Source: Poseidonocella sp. HB161398
GTDB taxonomy: Bacteria; Pseudomonadota; Alphaproteobacteria; Rhodobacterales; Rhodobacteraceae
DNA length: 53,534 bases
Assembly: GCF_005870025.1 (NCBI RefSeq)
Contig: NZ_VATA01000045.1
Location: 1-53,534, forward strand
Reading direction: 5' to 3'
Part shown: positions 41,271-50,880 of the stretch, one piece after another
How positions within the stretch are numbered: the first letter of the stretch is position 1
How the letters are laid out: each line of letters opens with the position of its first letter
The notes under the pieces: generated by a model
The model's database searches: none
What the model was told of the DNA's origin: nothing
What the model saw: the letters and a program-made list of their open reading frames with translations, nothing else
Made by a program: the position numbers and the translations under genes

Positions 41271-42431
41271 ATGCAGGTACGGAGACTGGCGGCCATGGCC
41301 GCCTTCGGGCTTTCGGCCATGACTGCGTGCGCGCAGGCGCAGGACGGGGGCGGCATGCCGCCGATGCAAGTGGGCGTGATCGAGATGCAGCGCCAGGACG
41401 TGCCGAGGGTCGTGACCCTGCCGGGGCGGGCGGTGGCCTACCAGTCCGTGGCGGTGCGCCCGCGGGTCGACGGGGTGATCGAGGAGATCCTCTACGATCC
41501 GGGCCGGCCGCTGAAGGTCGGCGATCCGCTCTTCCGCATCGACGACGCCTCCTACCGCGCGCAGGTCGCCTCGGACGAGGCGGATCTGGCCAAGGCCGAG
41601 GCCAACCTGCCGGTGGCGCAGTCCGAATACGACCGGGCCCAGCAGCTGGCCGGGCGCGGCTATACCGCCGCCGAGGTCGAGAGCGCGCGCGCGACGCTGG
41701 CCGAGGCCAAGGCGACGCTGGATGCCGCCCGCGCGGCGCTTGACTATTCCCGCACGCAGCTGGGCTGGACCACGGTGACGAGCCCGATCGAGGGACGTCC
41801 GGATATCGCCGAGGTCTCGGTCGGCGACCTGGTGACGGCGGCGCAGAGCGACGCGCTGACCACGATCGTGCGCTCGGACCCGATCTATGTCGACATGGTG
41901 GAGGCCTCGGCGCGGATGCTGTCGATGCGCCAGCAGATCGACGCCGGCCAGGTGACGCTGAATGACGACCTGGAGGCGACGCTGACGCTGGAGAACGGCA
42001 CGGTCTTCCATGGCACCGGCACGCTGGTGACGCCGGGCAATACCGTCTCGACCACCACCGGCACCTTCACCCTGCGCTTCTCCTTCGACAATCCCGGCTA
42101 TGTCATCCTGCCCGGCATGTTCCTGCGCGGCGAGATCACGGCCGGCACGACCCGGGCCTTCCTGGTGCCGCAGCGCGCGGCGACGCGGAACAATTCCGGC
42201 ATGCTCACGGTCTACCTGGTCGGCGAGGACGGCAAGTCCCGGCAGATCACCCTGGAAGACCAGGGCAGCTACCAGAACAGCTGGATCGTGCTCGACGGCA
42301 TCGAGGAGGGCGACAAGCTGATCGTCGACGGGCTGAAATCGATGCAGAACGGCGCCGCCGTGACCCCGGTCGCGGTGACGATCGACGAGGATGGCGTCAC
42401 CCGCGACGCCGATCAGGCAGCGGGCGACTGA
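41271..42431 (+). CDS. RND efflux membrane-fusion protein (AcrA/MexA type)
   Basis: The 386-residue periplasmic adaptor has a signal sequence ending MTACAQAQ, with Cys20 as a possible lipid anchor. A lipoyl-like half (VAVRPRVDGVIEEILYDPG, later LGWTTVTSPIEGRPDIAEVSVGDLV) surrounds an alpha-hairpin (DEADLAKAEANLPVAQSEYDRAQQL...). The beta-barrel and membrane-proximal domains follow. It links the inner-membrane pump to the outer-membrane channel. It is the first gene of the three-gene pump operon, with an aaggg site upstream. Confidence 0.92.
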   Translation: MQVRRLAAMAAFGLSAMTACAQAQDGGGMPPMQVGVIEMQRQDVPRVVTLPGRAVAYQSVAVRPRVDGVIEEILYDPGRPLKVGDPLFRIDDASYRAQVASDEADLAKAEANLPVAQSEYDRAQQLAGRGYTAAEVESARATLAEAKATLDAARAALDYSRTQLGWTTVTSPIEGRPDIAEVSVGDLVTAAQSDALTTIVRSDPIYVDMVEASARMLSMRQQIDAGQVTLNDDLEATLTLENGTVFHGTGTLVTPGNTVSTTTGTFTLRFSFDNPGYVILPGMFLRGEITAGTTRAFLVPQRAATRNNSGMLTVYLVGEDGKSRQITLEDQGSYQNSWIVLDGIEEGDKLIVDGLKSMQNGAAVTPVAVTIDEDGVTRDADQAAGD

Positions 42432-42435
42432 GGCC

Positions 42436-45400
42436 ATGGCAACCTTCTTCATTCACCGCCCGGTCTTCGCCTGGGTGCTGGCCATCGTCGTCATGCTGGC
42501 CGGCGTCTTCGGCCTGATGAGCCTGCCGATCTCGCAGTATCCCGAGATCGCCCCCACCACCGTGAGGATCAGCGCCAGCTATACCGGCGCCTCCGCAGAG
42601 ACGGTCGAGAACTCGGTGACCACCGTGATCGAGGACGGCATGACCGGCCTCGACGGGCTGATCTACATGACCTCCTCCTCCTCGGAGGGCTCGGCCAGCG
42701 TCTCGCTGACCTTCGACGACACGGTCGATCCCGACATGGCGCAGGTCCAGGTGCAGAACAAGCTGCAGCTGGTGCAGTCCTCGCTGCCGACCTCGGTCAC
42801 GCAGCAGGGGGTCAGCGTCACCCGCTCCACCAGCTCGATCCTGCTCGTGGGCGCGCTGGTCTCCGAGGATGGCAGCTACACCTCGCTGCAGCTCGGGGAC
42901 ATCCTCGGCAGCACGATCGAGGACCCGGTGCAGCGCACCGAGGGGGTCGGCTCGATCAACTCCTTCGGCTCGCCCTACGCGATGCGGATCTGGCTGAATC
43001 CCGAGCGGCTCTACCAGTACCAGCTGACGCCGGAGGACGTGACCTCGGCGGTCAGCGAGCAGAACACCAATGTCACCGTCGGCAGCCTCGGCGACCAGCC
43101 GGTGGCGAAGGGGCAGCAATTCACCGTCTCGCTCTCGGCGCAGTCGCAGCTGACCTCGGTCGAGGATTTCCGCCGGATCATCCTGAAAACCAACGAGGAC
43201 GGCTCGGTCGTCTATCTCGCGGATGTCGCGACGGTGGAGATCGGCGCCGAGGATTACGGCAGCTCGAGCCGCTACAACGGCAAGCCGGCCGCGGGCTTCG
43301 GCGTCAACCTGGCCACCGGCGCCAATGCGGTGGAAACTGCCGCGCGGGTGCGCAGCGTGCTCGACACCCTCGCGGGCTCGCTGCCCGACGGGGTGACGAT
43401 CGAGTATCCCTACGACACCTCGCCCTTCGTCGAGCAGTCGATCGAGCAGGTCTACCACACGCTGGGCGAGGCGATCGTCCTGGTCTTCCTGGTGATCCTG
43501 CTCTTCCTGCAGAGTTGGCGGGCGACGATCATCCCGACCATCGCGGTGCCGGTCGTGCTTCTGGGCACGTTCGGCATCCTCGCGCTCTTCGGCATGTCGA
43601 TCAACACGCTCTCGATGTTCGCCCTCGTGCTGGCGATCGGCCTCCTGGTCGACGACGCCATCGTCGTGGTGGAGAATGTCGAGCGGGTGATGGAGGAAGA
43701 GGGGCTCGACGCGGTCGCGGCCACCGAGAAGTCGATGGGCGAGATCTCCTCGGCCCTCGTGGGCATCGTGCTGGTCCTCTCGGCGGTGTTCCTGCCGATG
43801 GCCTTCATGTCGGGCTCGACCGGGATCATCTACCGGCAGTTCTCGGTGACGATCATCTCGGCGATGGTGCTGTCGCTCTTCGTGGCTCTGATCCTGACCC
43901 CGGCGATGTGCGCCTCGCTGCTGAAACCCTCGCACGGGGGGGCGAAATTCGCCCCGCTGCGGTGGTTCAACGGCGGGCTCGACCGGCTGACAGGCGGCTA
44001 TGGCGGGCTGGTCGGGCGGCTGGCGCGGCGGCCCTTCCGGATGCTCGTGGTGCTGGCCGCGGTCGGCTACGGCGCCTGGTGGGTCTATGACCGCGTGCCG
44101 TCCTCCTTCCTGCCGACCGAGGACCAGGGCGTGCTGATGGCGATGATCACGCTGCCCGACGGCGCGACCACCCAGCAGACCGCGGATGCGGTGGCGCAGC
44201 TCGAGCAGTACATGCTGACCGAGCATTCCGATGCGGTCGATTCCGTCTTCGCGGCGGTCGGCTTCTCCTTCGGCGGCTCTGGCCAGAACGCGGCGATGAT
44301 GTTCGTCAAGCTCAAGGACTACGAGGACCGTCCCGGCATCGACGCCGCCGACATCATGAACGCGGCCAATGCGCGGTTCTTCAACGGCCGGCTCGGCCAG
44401 GTCTTCTTCCTGCAGCCCCCGGCCATTCCCGGCATGGGCAACACCTCGGGCTTCAGCATGTATCTCGTCGATCAGCGGGGCAACGGCCAGGACGCGCTCA
44501 AGGCGGCCGCGGACGAGCTGGTGGCCAAGGCCACGGCGGACGGGCGGGTGACCTCGCTCAGGGGCAATGACGACAATGCCACCCCGTCGCTGAAGCTGAC
44601 CATCGACCAGCAGAAGGCCGAGGCCTTCGGCGTGTCGCTGTCGGATATCAACACCATGCTGGCCACGGTCTTCGCCGGCAGCTATGTCAACGACTTCCCG
44701 CTGGGCAGCGACCTGCGCGAGGTGATCGTCCAGGGCGGCGCCGACTGGCGGATGCAGCCCGAGGACGTCGACAGCTGGTACATCCGCAACGGCGATGACG
44801 AGATGGTGCCGCTTTCCGCGATCATGACCCGCAGCTGGGACACGCAGATGCCGAAGCTCGCCCGCTACGGCGGCACGAGGGCGCTGGAGATCTCGGGCTC
44901 GGCCGCCGCGGGCATCAGCTCGGGCGACGCGATGAACGCCATGGAGGAGCTGACCGCGGATCTCGACGGCGGCTACGGGTCGGCCTGGACCGGGCTGAGC
45001 TACCAGGAGCGGCTCTCGGGCAACCAGGAACCGCTGCTCTACACGCTCTCGGCTCTGGTCGTGTTCCTCTGCCTGGCGGCGCTCTACGAAAGCTGGACGG
45101 TGCCCTTCGCGGTGATGCTCTCGGTGCCGGTCGGCATCCTCGGCGCGCTGGTCTTCACCTGGGCCTTCGGCCAGTCGAACGACGTCTACTTCAAGGTGGG
45201 CCTGCTGACGACGATCGGCCTGGCGGCGCGGAACGCGATCCTGATCGTCGAATTCGCCGAGACGCTGCGCAAGCAGGGCGTGACGCTGCTCGAGGCGACG
45301 GTCACCGCGGCACGGCTGCGGCTGCGGCCGATCCTGATGACCTCGCTGGCCTTCGGCTTCGGCATCCTGCCGCTGGTCCTGGCCTCGGGCGCGGGCGCCA

Positions 45401-45546
45401 ATGCGCAGAAATCCATCGGGACCGGGATGCTCGGCGGGATCATCTTCTCGGCCATTATCGGCATCGTCATGGTTCCCGTCTTCTATGTTGCAGTGTTGAA
45501 GGCCGTGGACATGCTGCGCCGCCGGCCGCAGGAGGTTCCGCAGTGA
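42436..45546 (+). CDS. RND efflux pump, AcrB/MexB-type HAE-1 transporter
   Basis: This 1036-residue, 12-helix pump begins MATFFIHRPVFAWVLAIVVM and shows all hallmarks of the HAE-1 class. The proton-relay pair is Asp406-Asp407 (LLVDDAIVVVENVERVM), and SLAFGFGILPLVLASGAG is the helix 11 region. At the position of AcrB Lys940 the chain has Arg932 (IGLAARNAILIVEFAETL), an uncommon change in the proton path. It is four bases after the adaptor gene; its stop overlaps the GTG start of the channel gene. It should expel drugs, detergents or other toxic compounds. Confidence 0.93.
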   Translation: MATFFIHRPVFAWVLAIVVMLAGVFGLMSLPISQYPEIAPTTVRISASYTGASAETVENSVTTVIEDGMTGLDGLIYMTSSSSEGSASVSLTFDDTVDPDMAQVQVQNKLQLVQSSLPTSVTQQGVSVTRSTSSILLVGALVSEDGSYTSLQLGDILGSTIEDPVQRTEGVGSINSFGSPYAMRIWLNPERLYQYQLTPEDVTSAVSEQNTNVTVGSLGDQPVAKGQQFTVSLSAQSQLTSVEDFRRIILKTNEDGSVVYLADVATVEIGAEDYGSSSRYNGKPAAGFGVNLATGANAVETAARVRSVLDTLAGSLPDGVTIEYPYDTSPFVEQSIEQVYHTLGEAIVLVFLVILLFLQSWRATIIPTIAVPVVLLGTFGILALFGMSINTLSMFALVLAIGLLVDDAIVVVENVERVMEEEGLDAVAATEKSMGEISSALVGIVLVLSAVFLPMAFMSGSTGIIYRQFSVTIISAMVLSLFVALILTPAMCASLLKPSHGGAKFAPLRWFNGGLDRLTGGYGGLVGRLARRPFRMLVVLAAVGYGAWWVYDRVPSSFLPTEDQGVLMAMITLPDGATTQQTADAVAQLEQYMLTEHSDAVDSVFAAVGFSFGGSGQNAAMMFVKLKDYEDRPGIDAADIMNAANARFFNGRLGQVFFLQPPAIPGMGNTSGFSMYLVDQRGNGQDALKAAADELVAKATADGRVTSLRGNDDNATPSLKLTIDQQKAEAFGVSLSDINTMLATVFAGSYVNDFPLGSDLREVIVQGGADWRMQPEDVDSWYIRNGDDEMVPLSAIMTRSWDTQMPKLARYGGTRALEISGSAAAGISSGDAMNAMEELTADLDGGYGSAWTGLSYQERLSGNQEPLLYTLSALVVFLCLAALYESWTVPFAVMLSVPVGILGALVFTWAFGQSNDVYFKVGLLTTIGLAARNAILIVEFAETLRKQGVTLLEATVTAARLRLRPILMTSLAFGFGILPLVLASGAGANAQKSIGTGMLGGIIFSAIIGIVMVPVFYVAVLKAVDMLRRRPQEVPQ

Positions 45547-46913
45547 GGTATGCATCCGTTCTCGTTCTCCTGGCCGTCGCGGGCTGCGCGGTCGGCCCGG
45601 ACTACCAGCGTCCCGAAGTGCCGCTGACCACGCGCTTCGCCGAGGGCGACGCGCAGTCGATCGGCCGCGTCGCCGGGGAAACCTGGTGGCAGGACTACCG
45701 CGATCCGATGCTGACCGACCTCGTCGACCGCGGGCTGAAGCAGAACCTCGACGTGATGGCCGCCAATGAGCGGATCCGCCAGGCCGAGGCCAATCTGCGC
45801 GCCACCGGGGTCAATTCGGCGGCCTCGGGCTCGCTCGACGCGTCCCGCAGCTTCGAGGGGGGCGAGGGGATCGACGGCACCTCGGCCGTCAATTCCGCCG
45901 AGCTCGGCGCCTCCTTCGTGATCGACCTCTTCGGCGGCATCCGGCGCGAGCGCGAGAGCGCGGCCGCCTCGCTGACCTCCGCGCGGGCCGAGGTGGAGAC
46001 GACCCGGCTGGCCTGGCTGGCCGAGCTGATCGCCGCCTATTCCAATGCCCGCTACTACCAGGAGGCGCTGGCGCTGGCGCGCGACACGATCAGCGCCCGC
46101 GAGGAGACGGTCGACATCACCCGCACCCAGTACCAGGCGGGCGCGGCGACCGAATACGAGGTCGCCGAGGCCGAGGCGCTCCTGTCGAATGCCCGCGCGG
46201 CGCTGCCGCAATACGCGGCGCTCTTCGACTCCAACGTCTACGCCATCGCCACGCTGCTGAACGAGCCGGCCGGGCCGATCATGTCGCGCATGCAACGCGG
46301 CGCGCCGCAGCTGCGGACGCCCGGCGGGACCCGCACCGGCGTGCCCGCCGACCTGCTGCGCAACCGGCCCGACGTGCGCAGCGCCGAGGCCGACCTGGCC
46401 GCGGCGGTGGCCGAGGTCGGCGTGGCCGAGGCGGACCTCTATCCCTCGCTGTCGCTCGGCGGCACGGTCGGGCGGCTCGACGGGACGGACAGCTGGACCT
46501 TCGGCCCGTCGCTGTCGCTGCCGGTCTTCAACCAGGGCGCGTTGCGCGCTAGCCGCGACGCTCAGGTCTCGGCGGCGAAGCAGGCCGAGATCGAATGGCG
46601 CGCCTCGGTGATGCAGGCGGTGGAGGACGTGCAGGTCGGCGAGTCGAACCTGCGGCGCTACCGCCAGCGGGCGACGGCGCTGCGCCAGGCGGCGGATGAC
46701 TACGGCCGCGCGCTGGCGCTGGCGCAGGAGAACTACCGCAACGGCGCGATCACGCTTCTCGACCTGCTCGACACCGACCGCAACACCGCCAGCGCCCGGA
46801 TCTCGGCCGCCTCGGCGGTCAATGACGCCGCCCAGGCCTGGGCGACGCTGAAGATTGCCACCGGCGCGGGCGCGGCCGCCGAGGGCGTCGCCGGCCCCGC
46901 CACCGGCGGCTGA
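45543..46913 (+). CDS. Outer-membrane efflux channel lipoprotein (OprM/NodT type)
   Basis: The 456-residue protein starts at GTG 45543, overlapping the pump stop, with a lipobox (LLAVAGCAVGPDYQRP; Cys15 lipidated). It has the OprM/NodT features WWQDYRDPMLTDLVDRGLKQNLD, DLLRNRPDVRSAEADLAAAVAEVGVAEADLYPSLSL and LPVFNQG. It trimerises into the beta-barrel/alpha-helical tunnel through the outer membrane. A GC hairpin follows the stop. Confidence 0.92.
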   Translation: MRYASVLVLLAVAGCAVGPDYQRPEVPLTTRFAEGDAQSIGRVAGETWWQDYRDPMLTDLVDRGLKQNLDVMAANERIRQAEANLRATGVNSAASGSLDASRSFEGGEGIDGTSAVNSAELGASFVIDLFGGIRRERESAAASLTSARAEVETTRLAWLAELIAAYSNARYYQEALALARDTISAREETVDITRTQYQAGAATEYEVAEAEALLSNARAALPQYAALFDSNVYAIATLLNEPAGPIMSRMQRGAPQLRTPGGTRTGVPADLLRNRPDVRSAEADLAAAVAEVGVAEADLYPSLSLGGTVGRLDGTDSWTFGPSLSLPVFNQGALRASRDAQVSAAKQAEIEWRASVMQAVEDVQVGESNLRRYRQRATALRQAADDYGRALALAQENYRNGAITLLDLLDTDRNTASARISAASAVNDAAQAWATLKIATGAGAAAEGVAGPATGG

Positions 46914-46920
46914 TCCGGCA

Positions 46921-46940
46921 GGGGGCGGTCCGCCGCCCCC
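46921..46940 (+). terminator. GC hairpin after the RND operon
   Basis: GGGGGCGG (46921-46928) pairs with CCGCCCCC (46933-46940) around TCCG, seven bases after the stop codon. The downstream sequence is C/T-rich but has no clean T-run, so termination may need Rho. Confidence 0.5.
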
Positions 46941-47011
46941 GCTCCGGCCTCCTCTTGCCCTTCGCGCCACGGCGCAGTAGCGCTTGTGACTGGACAAGGA
47001 GGAAGTCGGAC

Positions 47012-47701
47012 ATGGCGCTTCTCAAGCCTCCCGGCCCGCGCAAGAGCGGCAACTTCGCAGTGCTGGGTCTCGGGCTCTTCGGTACCACCGTGGCCCGCGA
47101 ACTGATGCGGTTCGGCAATTACGTGATCGGCGTCGACCATGACGAGGCCCGGGTGACCGACATGGCCGACGAGCTGAGCCGGGCGGTCATCATCGACGTG
47201 CGCGACGACGACGCGCTGCGAGAGGCGGGGATCGCGGATTGCGAGACCGCGCTGGTGGCGATGGGCGACGATCTGGAATCGAGCATCATCGCCGCGATCA
47301 ACCTCAAGACCATGGGCGTGCCGACGGTCTGGGCGAAGGCTTCGTCGAAGACCCATCACCGCATCCTGTCGAAGCTGAAGGTCGACCGGATCATCCATCC
47401 CGAGGTCGAGGTCGGCCAGCATATCGCGCAGGTGCTGCACAACCCGATCGTGCGCGACTATGTCAGCCTCGGCAACGGCTTCCACGTGGTGAACTTCAAG
47501 GTCCCCGAGAAGCTCGACGGCGTCTCGCTCCGGGAGCTGAAGCATCCCGACTACGACCTGCGCTGCGTCGGCGCGATGCGCGGCACGGAGTATCTGGGCT
47601 TCGACGGCCAGGACTGCACGCTGAAAAAGGACGACCTGCTGATCCTGCTGGGGCGGCGGGCCGACCTGAGAACCTTCGCGGCGAGCCTGCCATGGCCCTG
47701 A
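47012..47701 (+). CDS. ktrA: Potassium-uptake regulatory subunit KtrA (TrkA-type RCK protein)
   Basis: This 229-residue cytoplasmic protein has an N-terminal NAD-binding RCK domain (FAVLGLGLFGTTVARELMR, acidic VIGVDHDEARV) and a C-terminal TrkA_C domain (about 150-225: VVNFKVPEKLDGVSLRELKH, ILLGRRADLRTF). It gates the KtrB channel in response to nucleotides. The start is fixed by a strong aaggaggaag site. Its 3' end overlaps ktrB by 10 bases. There is a single RCK unit, as in KtrA, not the double unit of enteric TrkA. Confidence 0.88.
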   Translation: MALLKPPGPRKSGNFAVLGLGLFGTTVARELMRFGNYVIGVDHDEARVTDMADELSRAVIIDVRDDDALREAGIADCETALVAMGDDLESSIIAAINLKTMGVPTVWAKASSKTHHRILSKLKVDRIIHPEVEVGQHIAQVLHNPIVRDYVSLGNGFHVVNFKVPEKLDGVSLRELKHPDYDLRCVGAMRGTEYLGFDGQDCTLKKDDLLILLGRRADLRTFAASLPWP

Positions 47702-49041
47702 CACGGCACAGCGTTCCGGCGCTGTCGCGGGGGATCATGCATTCGCCCCCGGCCTCGCTGGCGCTGCTCTATCTCAGCTGCATCCTGATCGGCGCGGGGC
47801 TCCTGAAGCTGCCGCTGTGCCATGACGGCACGCTGAACTGGGCGGATGCGGTCTTCACCTCGGTCTCGGCAGTCACGGTGACGGGGCTTGCCGTGGTCGA
47901 TACCGGCTCGGTCTTCACCTTCGCGGGCCAGGCGGTGATCCTGGTGCTGATCCAGCTCGGCGGGCTGGGGCTGATGGCCTTCGCCGTGCTGCTGCTCTTC
48001 CTTCTGGGCGTGCCGATCGGCATCCCGCACAAGCTGCTGCTGCGCGAGGAGCTGAACCAGTCGGGCTATGGCGAGCTGCGCACGATCGTCTGGCTGGTCT
48101 TCTGGGTCGCGGTGATCTCGGAGCTGGCGGGCACGATGGTCCTCAGCACGGTCTTCGTGCCGGAATTCGGCCCCGCAGAGGGGCTGTGGATGGCGCTTTT
48201 CCACAGCGTCTCGGCCTTCAACAATGCGGGCTTCGCGCTCTTCCCGGACAGCCTGTCGCGCTATGTCACCGATCCGGTGGTCAATCTCGCCATCCCGGCG
48301 CTGATCCTCGTCGGCGGGCTCGGCTTCATCGTGCTGGGCGACCTCGCCGAGGAGCGCCGCTGGCAGCGGCTGACGCTGCATTCCAAGCTGATGATCACCG
48401 GCACCGTGGCGCTGCTGGGACTGTCCTGGGTGCTCTTCGCGGCGCTGGAATGGCGCAATCCGGGCACGCTCGGTGCGCTCGGCGGGCCCTGGGCGAAGAT
48501 CGGCGCCGCCTGGTTCCAGGCGGTCAGCCCGCGCACCGCGGGGTTCAACACGGTCGACACTTCGCAGCTGCATGACAGCACGGTGCTCCTGACGATGGCG
48601 CTGATGCTGATCGGCGGCGGCTCGACCTCGACGGCGGGCGGGATCAAGGTGACGACGCTCTGCGTGCTGCTGATCGCCACGGTCGCCTTCTTCCGCCGCG
48701 AGACGGTGATGCGCGCCTTCGGCCGCAGCTTCGGCCCCGAGGACGTGTTCAAGGTGATGGCGCTGGCCACGGTGTCGACGATCACGATCATGCTGGGCAT
48801 GTTCCTGATCTCGATCTCGCATGACGGCGAATTCACCGACCTGGCCTTCGAGGTGGTCTCGGCCTTCGGCACGGTCGGCCTGTCGCGCGGGGCCACGGGC
48901 GAGCTCGACGGGCTCGGCCGGACGGTCATCATGCTGCTGATGTTCCTCGGCCGGGTCGGGCCGCTGACGCTGGGCTTCTTCCTGGCGACGCGCGCGCAGC
49001 CGCGGGTGCGCTATCCCAAGGGGCGGGTCTATCTCGGATGA
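47692..49041 (+). CDS. ktrB: Potassium uptake channel subunit KtrB (TrkH family)
   Basis: This 449-residue integral membrane protein has four pore repeats: VTVTGLAVVD, FNNAGFALF, PRTAGFNTVD and GTVGLSRG. Their central Gly residues line the potassium selectivity filter. The shorter length and KtrA-type partner favour KtrB over TrkH/TrkG. The two genes overlap (47692-47701), consistent with coupled translation of channel and gate. A hairpin follows. Confidence 0.9.
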   Translation: MALTRHSVPALSRGIMHSPPASLALLYLSCILIGAGLLKLPLCHDGTLNWADAVFTSVSAVTVTGLAVVDTGSVFTFAGQAVILVLIQLGGLGLMAFAVLLLFLLGVPIGIPHKLLLREELNQSGYGELRTIVWLVFWVAVISELAGTMVLSTVFVPEFGPAEGLWMALFHSVSAFNNAGFALFPDSLSRYVTDPVVNLAIPALILVGGLGFIVLGDLAEERRWQRLTLHSKLMITGTVALLGLSWVLFAALEWRNPGTLGALGGPWAKIGAAWFQAVSPRTAGFNTVDTSQLHDSTVLLTMALMLIGGGSTSTAGGIKVTTLCVLLIATVAFFRRETVMRAFGRSFGPEDVFKVMALATVSTITIMLGMFLISISHDGEFTDLAFEVVSAFGTVGLSRGATGELDGLGRTVIMLLMFLGRVGPLTLGFFLATRAQPRVRYPKGRVYLG

Positions 49042-49050
49042 CCCAGGGCA

Positions 49051-49072
49051 GCCCCGCCGGCTCCGGCGGGGC
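49051..49072. terminator. Hairpin between convergent ktrB and mqo
   Basis: GCCCCGCCGG (49051-49060) and CCGGCGGGGC (49063-49072) form a 10-bp stem (terminal pairs open to give a usable loop) in the 42-base gap between the convergent stops. No U-tail follows. Confidence 0.5.
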
Positions 49073-49083
49073 AGGGGAGGCCG

Positions 49084-50661
49084 TCAGGCGGCCTCCTGGC
49101 CCTCGAGCGGCGCGACCACCGTGGCGCGGAACTGGTCCATCCGGCTGCGCACCTCGTCGAAGCCGATCTCCAGCAGGTCCAGCGTGCAGCAGGTCTCGGC
49201 CCATTCGCGCGCGATCAGCTCGGGCGCGTCGCGCAGGTCGCAGCCATAGGTCGGCACGATCTGGCGCAGCTTCTCCTGCCAGGCGGCGCTTTCGACGCGA
49301 TCGGGGAAAATCCGCGCCAGCAGGTCCAGCATGATCGGCGCGGCGGTCGAGGCCCCCGGCGAGGCGCCGAGCAGCGCGGCAAGGCTGCGATCGGCATCGG
49401 TGACGATCTCGGTGCCGAGCTTCAGCTCGCCGCCATGGCCCGGATCCTTCTGGATCACCTGCACCCGCTGTCCCGCCTGCCACAGCCGCCAGTCCTCGTC
49501 GCGGGCTTCGGGGTAGTAGGCGCGCAGCGCCTTCATCCGGTCCTTCTCGGTCAGCAGCAGCTGCCCCGCGAGATACTCGACCAGCTCGAAATTGCGGTAG
49601 CCGACCTGCAGCATCGGCAGCAGGTTGCGCCCGGTGATCGAGCTGGGCAGGTCCCAGAGCGAGCCTTCCTTCAGGAACTTGGTCGAGAAGGTGGCGAAGG
49701 GCCCGAAAAGCAGCATCTCGCGGCCGTCGATGCAGCGGCGGTCGAGATGCGGCACGGACATCGGCGGGCTGCCGGCCGCGGCCTTGCCATAGACCTTGAC
49801 CGCGTGCTGGCGGACGATCTCGGGATTGTCGCAGACGAGGAAGGAGCCGCCCACCGGGAAGCCCGCATACTGCCGGGCCTCGGGGATGCCCGACATCTGC
49901 AAAAGCGGCAGCGCCCCGCCGCCCGCGCCCAGGAAGACGAAGCGGGCATCGACGCATTCCGTGCCGCCTGCGCCGGTGCTGGTCACGCGCCAGCCGCCCG
50001 CGGGATTGCGGCGGATGCCGGTGACGGTGCGGCCGGTGCGCATGTCGAAATTCGGGTGCTGCTGCAGCGAGGCCAGGAACTGCCGGGTGATCTCGCCGAA
50101 ATCGACATCGGTGCCCTGCGGCGCCCAGGTCGCGGCGACCGGCGTGTCGGGGTCGAGCCCGCGGGTCATCAGCGGCGCCCAGCCGGCGATCACCTCGCGG
50201 TCGGTGGAGAACTTCATCCCGGCGAAGAGCGGGCTCTTGACCAGCGCCTGGTAGCGCTTGCGCAGGTAGGCGACGTTCTGCTCGCCCCAGACGAAGCTCA
50301 TGTGCGGGGCGGGGGTGATGAAGGATTTCGGCTCCTTCAGCACGCCGGCCTCGACCTGATGCGCCCAGAACTGGCGGGAAATCTGGAACTGCTCGTTGAT
50401 CGAGAGCGCCTTGGAGATGTTGATCGAGCCGTCGGGGGTCTCGGGCGTATAGTTCAGCTCGCAGAGCGCGGAATGCCCGGTGCCGGCATTGTTCCAGCCA
50501 TTGGAGCTCTCGGATGCGACCCGATCCAGCCTTTCGGTGAGTTCAATTGACCACTCGGGTTCGAGCTCGTGCAGAAGCACGCCCAGAGTCGCGCTCATGA
50601 TGCCTCCGCCCACCAGAAGCACGTCTACCTGGCGGTCCGCCTGCCGTTTTCTGAATTCCAT
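49084..50661 (-). CDS. mqo: Malate:quinone oxidoreductase
   Basis: This 525-residue FAD enzyme has the dinucleotide motif [21 protein letters not shown] and the Mqo signatures [23 protein letters not shown] (in two blocks), [19 protein letters not shown] and [18 protein letters not shown]. It oxidises malate to oxaloacetate at the inner membrane face and passes electrons to the quinone pool. The ATG at 50661 has ggggtgg 6 bases upstream. A far upstream gap contains a perfect FNR box and phased repeats, suggesting oxygen-linked control. The last residues overlap no other gene. Confidence 0.93.
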   Translation of the reverse strand: MEFRKRQADRQVDVLLVGGGIMSATLGVLLHELEPEWSIELTERLDRVASESSNGWNNAGTGHSALCELNYTPETPDGSINISKALSINEQFQISRQFWAHQVEAGVLKEPKSFITPAPHMSFVWGEQNVAYLRKRYQALVKSPLFAGMKFSTDREVIAGWAPLMTRGLDPDTPVAATWAPQGTDVDFGEITRQFLASLQQHPNFDMRTGRTVTGIRRNPAGGWRVTSTGAGGTECVDARFVFLGAGGGALPLLQMSGIPEARQYAGFPVGGSFLVCDNPEIVRQHAVKVYGKAAAGSPPMSVPHLDRRCIDGREMLLFGPFATFSTKFLKEGSLWDLPSSITGRNLLPMLQVGYRNFELVEYLAGQLLLTEKDRMKALRAYYPEARDEDWRLWQAGQRVQVIQKDPGHGGELKLGTEIVTDADRSLAALLGASPGASTAAPIMLDLLARIFPDRVESAAWQEKLRQIVPTYGCDLRDAPELIAREWAETCCTLDLLEIGFDEVRSRMDQFRATVVAPLEGQEAA

Positions 50662-50788
50662 CTTGCCACCCCAAATTCCAGGGCCTCCCCGCGGCGAAGT
50701 TATTTTGTTGCGCGGGACATGCAAGTGCTGCGCCGCAGCGCGCCTGCAACCTGCGGGAGAGCACGTAAAAGTGAGAATTCATTGCGGA

Positions 50789-50794
50789 ATTATA
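50789..50794 (-). promoter_or_regulatory. -10 element candidate for mqo
   Basis: A consensus TATAAT reads leftwards at 50794-50789 in the most AT-rich part of the window. No good -35 hexamer lies 16-18 bases upstream; that region is instead occupied by 10-base repeats. The predicted transcription start near 50782 gives a leader of about 120 bases and puts the FNR box centre about 91 bases upstream, in helical register for a class I activator. Confidence 0.45.
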
Positions 50795-50800
50795 ACGGGT

Positions 50801-50830
50801 TGATTTTGAGGGATTTTGAAGGATTTTTCT
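50801..50830. repeat. Three tandem 10-base repeats (xGATTTTxxx)
   Basis: TGATTTTGAG, GGATTTTGAA and GGATTTTTCT follow each other without gaps. The 10-base period phases a T/A tract on one face of the helix, which would bend DNA or array a regulator. They lie directly upstream of the mqo -10 candidate. Confidence 0.6.
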
Positions 50831-50866
50831 GACGGGTTTCCGGAAAACCGGGCGATTTCCCGTCCT

Positions 50867-50880
50867 TTGATGCAGATCAA
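50867..50880. promoter_or_regulatory. Perfect FNR-type box TTGAT-N4-ATCAA
   Basis: TTGAT-GCAG-ATCAA (extendable to a 16-base TTTGAT...ATCAAA palindrome, 50866-50881) is an exact FNR/FnrL/Anr consensus. It lies in the gap upstream of mqo and downstream of the outer-membrane barrel gene, so mqo is the natural target. The rest of the 447-base gap (50662-51108) shows no gene I can support. Confidence 0.7.

Noticed and set aside
42397-45555. Open frame of about 1050 codons on the minus strand opposite the RND pump gene
   Set aside because: It is a mirror of GC-rich coding sequence: rich in His, Arg, Asp and Gln, with no domain pattern, while the plus strand is a clear AcrB-type pump.
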